Part shown: piece after piece, positions 15,891-16,295 of the stretch | Layout of the letters: every line of letters begins with the position of its first letter | Position numbering within the stretch: the stretch's first letter is position 1 | Assembly: GCA_024403215.1 (NCBI GenBank) | Contig: JAKSSJ010000019.1 | Location: forward strand, 1-16,295 | DNA length: 16,295 nt | Direction of reading: 5' to 3' | From: Clostridia bacterium | Lineage (GTDB): Bacteria > Bacillota > Clostridia > Peptostreptococcales > Anaerovoracaceae | Translations under genes and position numbers: made by a program | Notes under the pieces: model-generated | Told to the model about the DNA's origin: nothing | Seen by the model: the letters and a program-made list of their open reading frames with translations, nothing else | Database searches by the model: none

Positions 15891-16052
15891 TTTTTGTGAA
15901 AATTGAGTTTTGTAGCAATAACACAGAAAAGCCGTTGCCTGATAGTCAGCAGGTCGCTTGGGAAAACCATCCGAATAGCACAAATCGCTGAAACCCTTGA
16001 AAATACTATATCCGCTGGATTAGCTCAGTTGGTAGAGCATTTGATTCGTAAT
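15853..16052 (+). repeat. Direct repeat pair, 30 bp with two mismatches, 170 bp apart
   Basis: 15853-15882 and 16023-16052 match at 28 of 30 positions (D-arm through anticodon loop of tRNA-Thr). The final 11 bases, TGATTCGTAAT, are identical in both. The segment between them (15883-16013) has no recognised gene. It contains the TCAGCAGGTC string and a CGCTGAAACCCTTGAAAA stretch close before the intact tRNA. Confidence 0.75.
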
Positions 16053-16089
16053 CAAAAGGTCGCGAGTTCGAGTCTCGCATCCAGCTCCA
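16014..16089 (+). tRNA. tRNA-Thr, anticodon CGT
   Basis: A complete cloverleaf of 76 nt: acceptor GCTGGAT / ATCCAGC, TA, D-arm GCTC AGTTGGTA GAGC, anticodon arm TTTGA-TTCGTAA-TCAAA with CGT anticodon (16047-16049), variable AGGTC, T-arm GCGAG-TTCGAGT-CTCGC, discriminator T, and encoded CCA (16087-16089). It decodes ACG. It is followed within ten bases by a terminator. Confidence 0.97.
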
Positions 16090-16098
16090 ATAGTTACG

Positions 16099-16125
16099 AA
16101 AACCGCTTCTTCGGAAGCGGTTTTT
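16099..16125 (+). terminator. Intrinsic terminator after tRNA-Thr, probably bidirectional
   Basis: AAAACCGCTTC pairs with GAAGCGGTTTT around a TTCG tetraloop, with T-runs on the + strand (16121-16125) and A-runs before the stem. It can therefore also end the minus-strand transcript arriving from the right. Confidence 0.9.
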
Positions 16126-16126
16126 C

Positions 16127-16153
16127 GTTGCCATTTTGGGCAACACGTTGCCC
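16127..16153. repeat. Cluster of inverted GTTGCC repeats
   Basis: GTTGCC (16127-16132), GGGCAAC (16138-16144) and GTTGCCC (16147-16153) form two overlapping dyads: GTTGCC-ATTTTG-GGCAAC, and GGGCAAC-AC-GTTGCCC. This could be a second hairpin for the minus-strand gene or protein-binding sites; see the findings. Confidence 0.6.
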
Positions 16154-16184
16154 ATAGATTTTGTGGGGACAAAATAGCCCCTTT

Positions 16185-16295
16185 TTATTGTTCATCTTGC
16201 TTATCTTTTGAAGAAAGCAGGATGGCTGTAAGTGCTCCGGTTTCCATTACTACGAGCAGAAAAAGAAGTAGCACAGCAATAACGAGCAATACAAT
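16185..16295 (-). CDS. C-terminal end of a membrane protein (partial, minus strand)
   Basis: Reading the minus strand from the window edge gives 36 codons and then TAA (16185-16187). About 22 very hydrophobic residues rich in Leu, Val and Ile (IVLLVIAVLLLF...) make a membrane helix, a short METGALTAILL segment follows, and a charged tail SSKDKQDEQ ends it. It faces the tRNA and HAD genes (convergent), which fits the bidirectional terminator at 16099. The family cannot be recognised from this fragment, and chance coding is possible, but the hydrophobic-then-charged pattern supports a real gene end. Confidence 0.55.
   Translation of the reverse strand: MVLLVIAVLLLFLLVVMETGALTAILLSSKDKQDEQ

Noticed and set aside
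15842..15984. A complete tRNA using GTGCTGT paired with ATAGCAC as the acceptor stem
   Set aside because: The pairing exists (one G-T), but it misplaces the D-arm relative to the acceptor by two bases, and no T-arm with TTCRA forms before it.
15903..16157. Open reading frame of 84 codons across the tRNA
   Set aside because: Its translation includes LAQLVEHLIRNQKVASSS, a well-known spurious translation of tRNA genes. It covers the intact tRNA-Thr and the terminator.
16165..16186. GGGG...CCCC followed by TTTTT as a second + strand terminator
   Set aside because: The stem is only 4 bp with a loop of about nine bases, and a much stronger terminator lies 50 bases upstream.

Overview
The window looks like chromosomal housekeeping DNA from a low-to-moderate GC Gram-positive anaerobe (Bacillota, class Clostridia; a Lachnospiraceae-like or related lineage is my best guess). 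The reasons are AGA-rich arginine codons, strong AAGGAGG ribosome-binding sites, an S-layer-homology (SLH) protein, a LytR-CpsA-Psr (LCP) protein, the DUF1385-prmC pair, and the adjacent secA-prfB genes with the RF2 frameshift. All genes run on the + strand except a fragment at the right edge. All three stop codons end genes here, so the standard bacterial code applies.

Layout. 1-4852 holds a tightly packed cell-envelope and information-processing run: the 3' end of an LCP glycopolymer transferase, a secreted three-SLH-domain protein, rho, a DUF1385 membrane protein and prmC. 4853-5182 is a one-gene unit for ribosomal protein L31 (rpmE), with its own promoter and a strong intrinsic terminator. 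5207-10388 holds an unrecognised 396-aa soluble protein, then an ABC ATPase and a 1095-aa FtsX-type permease with a very long extracellular coiled coil. 10418-15838 carries metK, secA, prfB and a HAD phosphatase gene. 15839-16125 holds a broken tRNA-Thr-like copy, an intact tRNA-Thr(CGT) and a terminator. 16185-16295 is the C-terminal end of a membrane protein on the minus strand.

How the genes relate. LCP enzymes attach wall glycopolymers, and SLH domains bind such polymers, so the first two genes plausibly serve the same envelope. PrmC methylates the GGQ glutamine of RF1 and RF2, and the RF2 gene (prfB) lies about 9 kb downstream. Several neighbours overlap as TAATG (SLH-rho, ATPase-permease, secA-prfB), which suggests translational coupling.

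Points to check. secA has an in-frame TGA at codon 296, and the HAD gene has an in-frame TAA at codon 84; both otherwise stay in frame. SecA also lacks about 45-50 residues in its helical wing region. The prfB frameshift site keeps CTT-TGA-C but has a weak upstream Shine-Dalgarno element. The tRNA region contains a 28/30-base direct repeat at 170-bp spacing and inverted GTTGCC repeats, which suggest a recombination or attachment-site scar. I found no CRISPR array, insertion sequence or complete mobile element, and no clearly new multi-gene system. The least explained parts are the unknown protein plus coiled-coil exporter, and the tRNA region.
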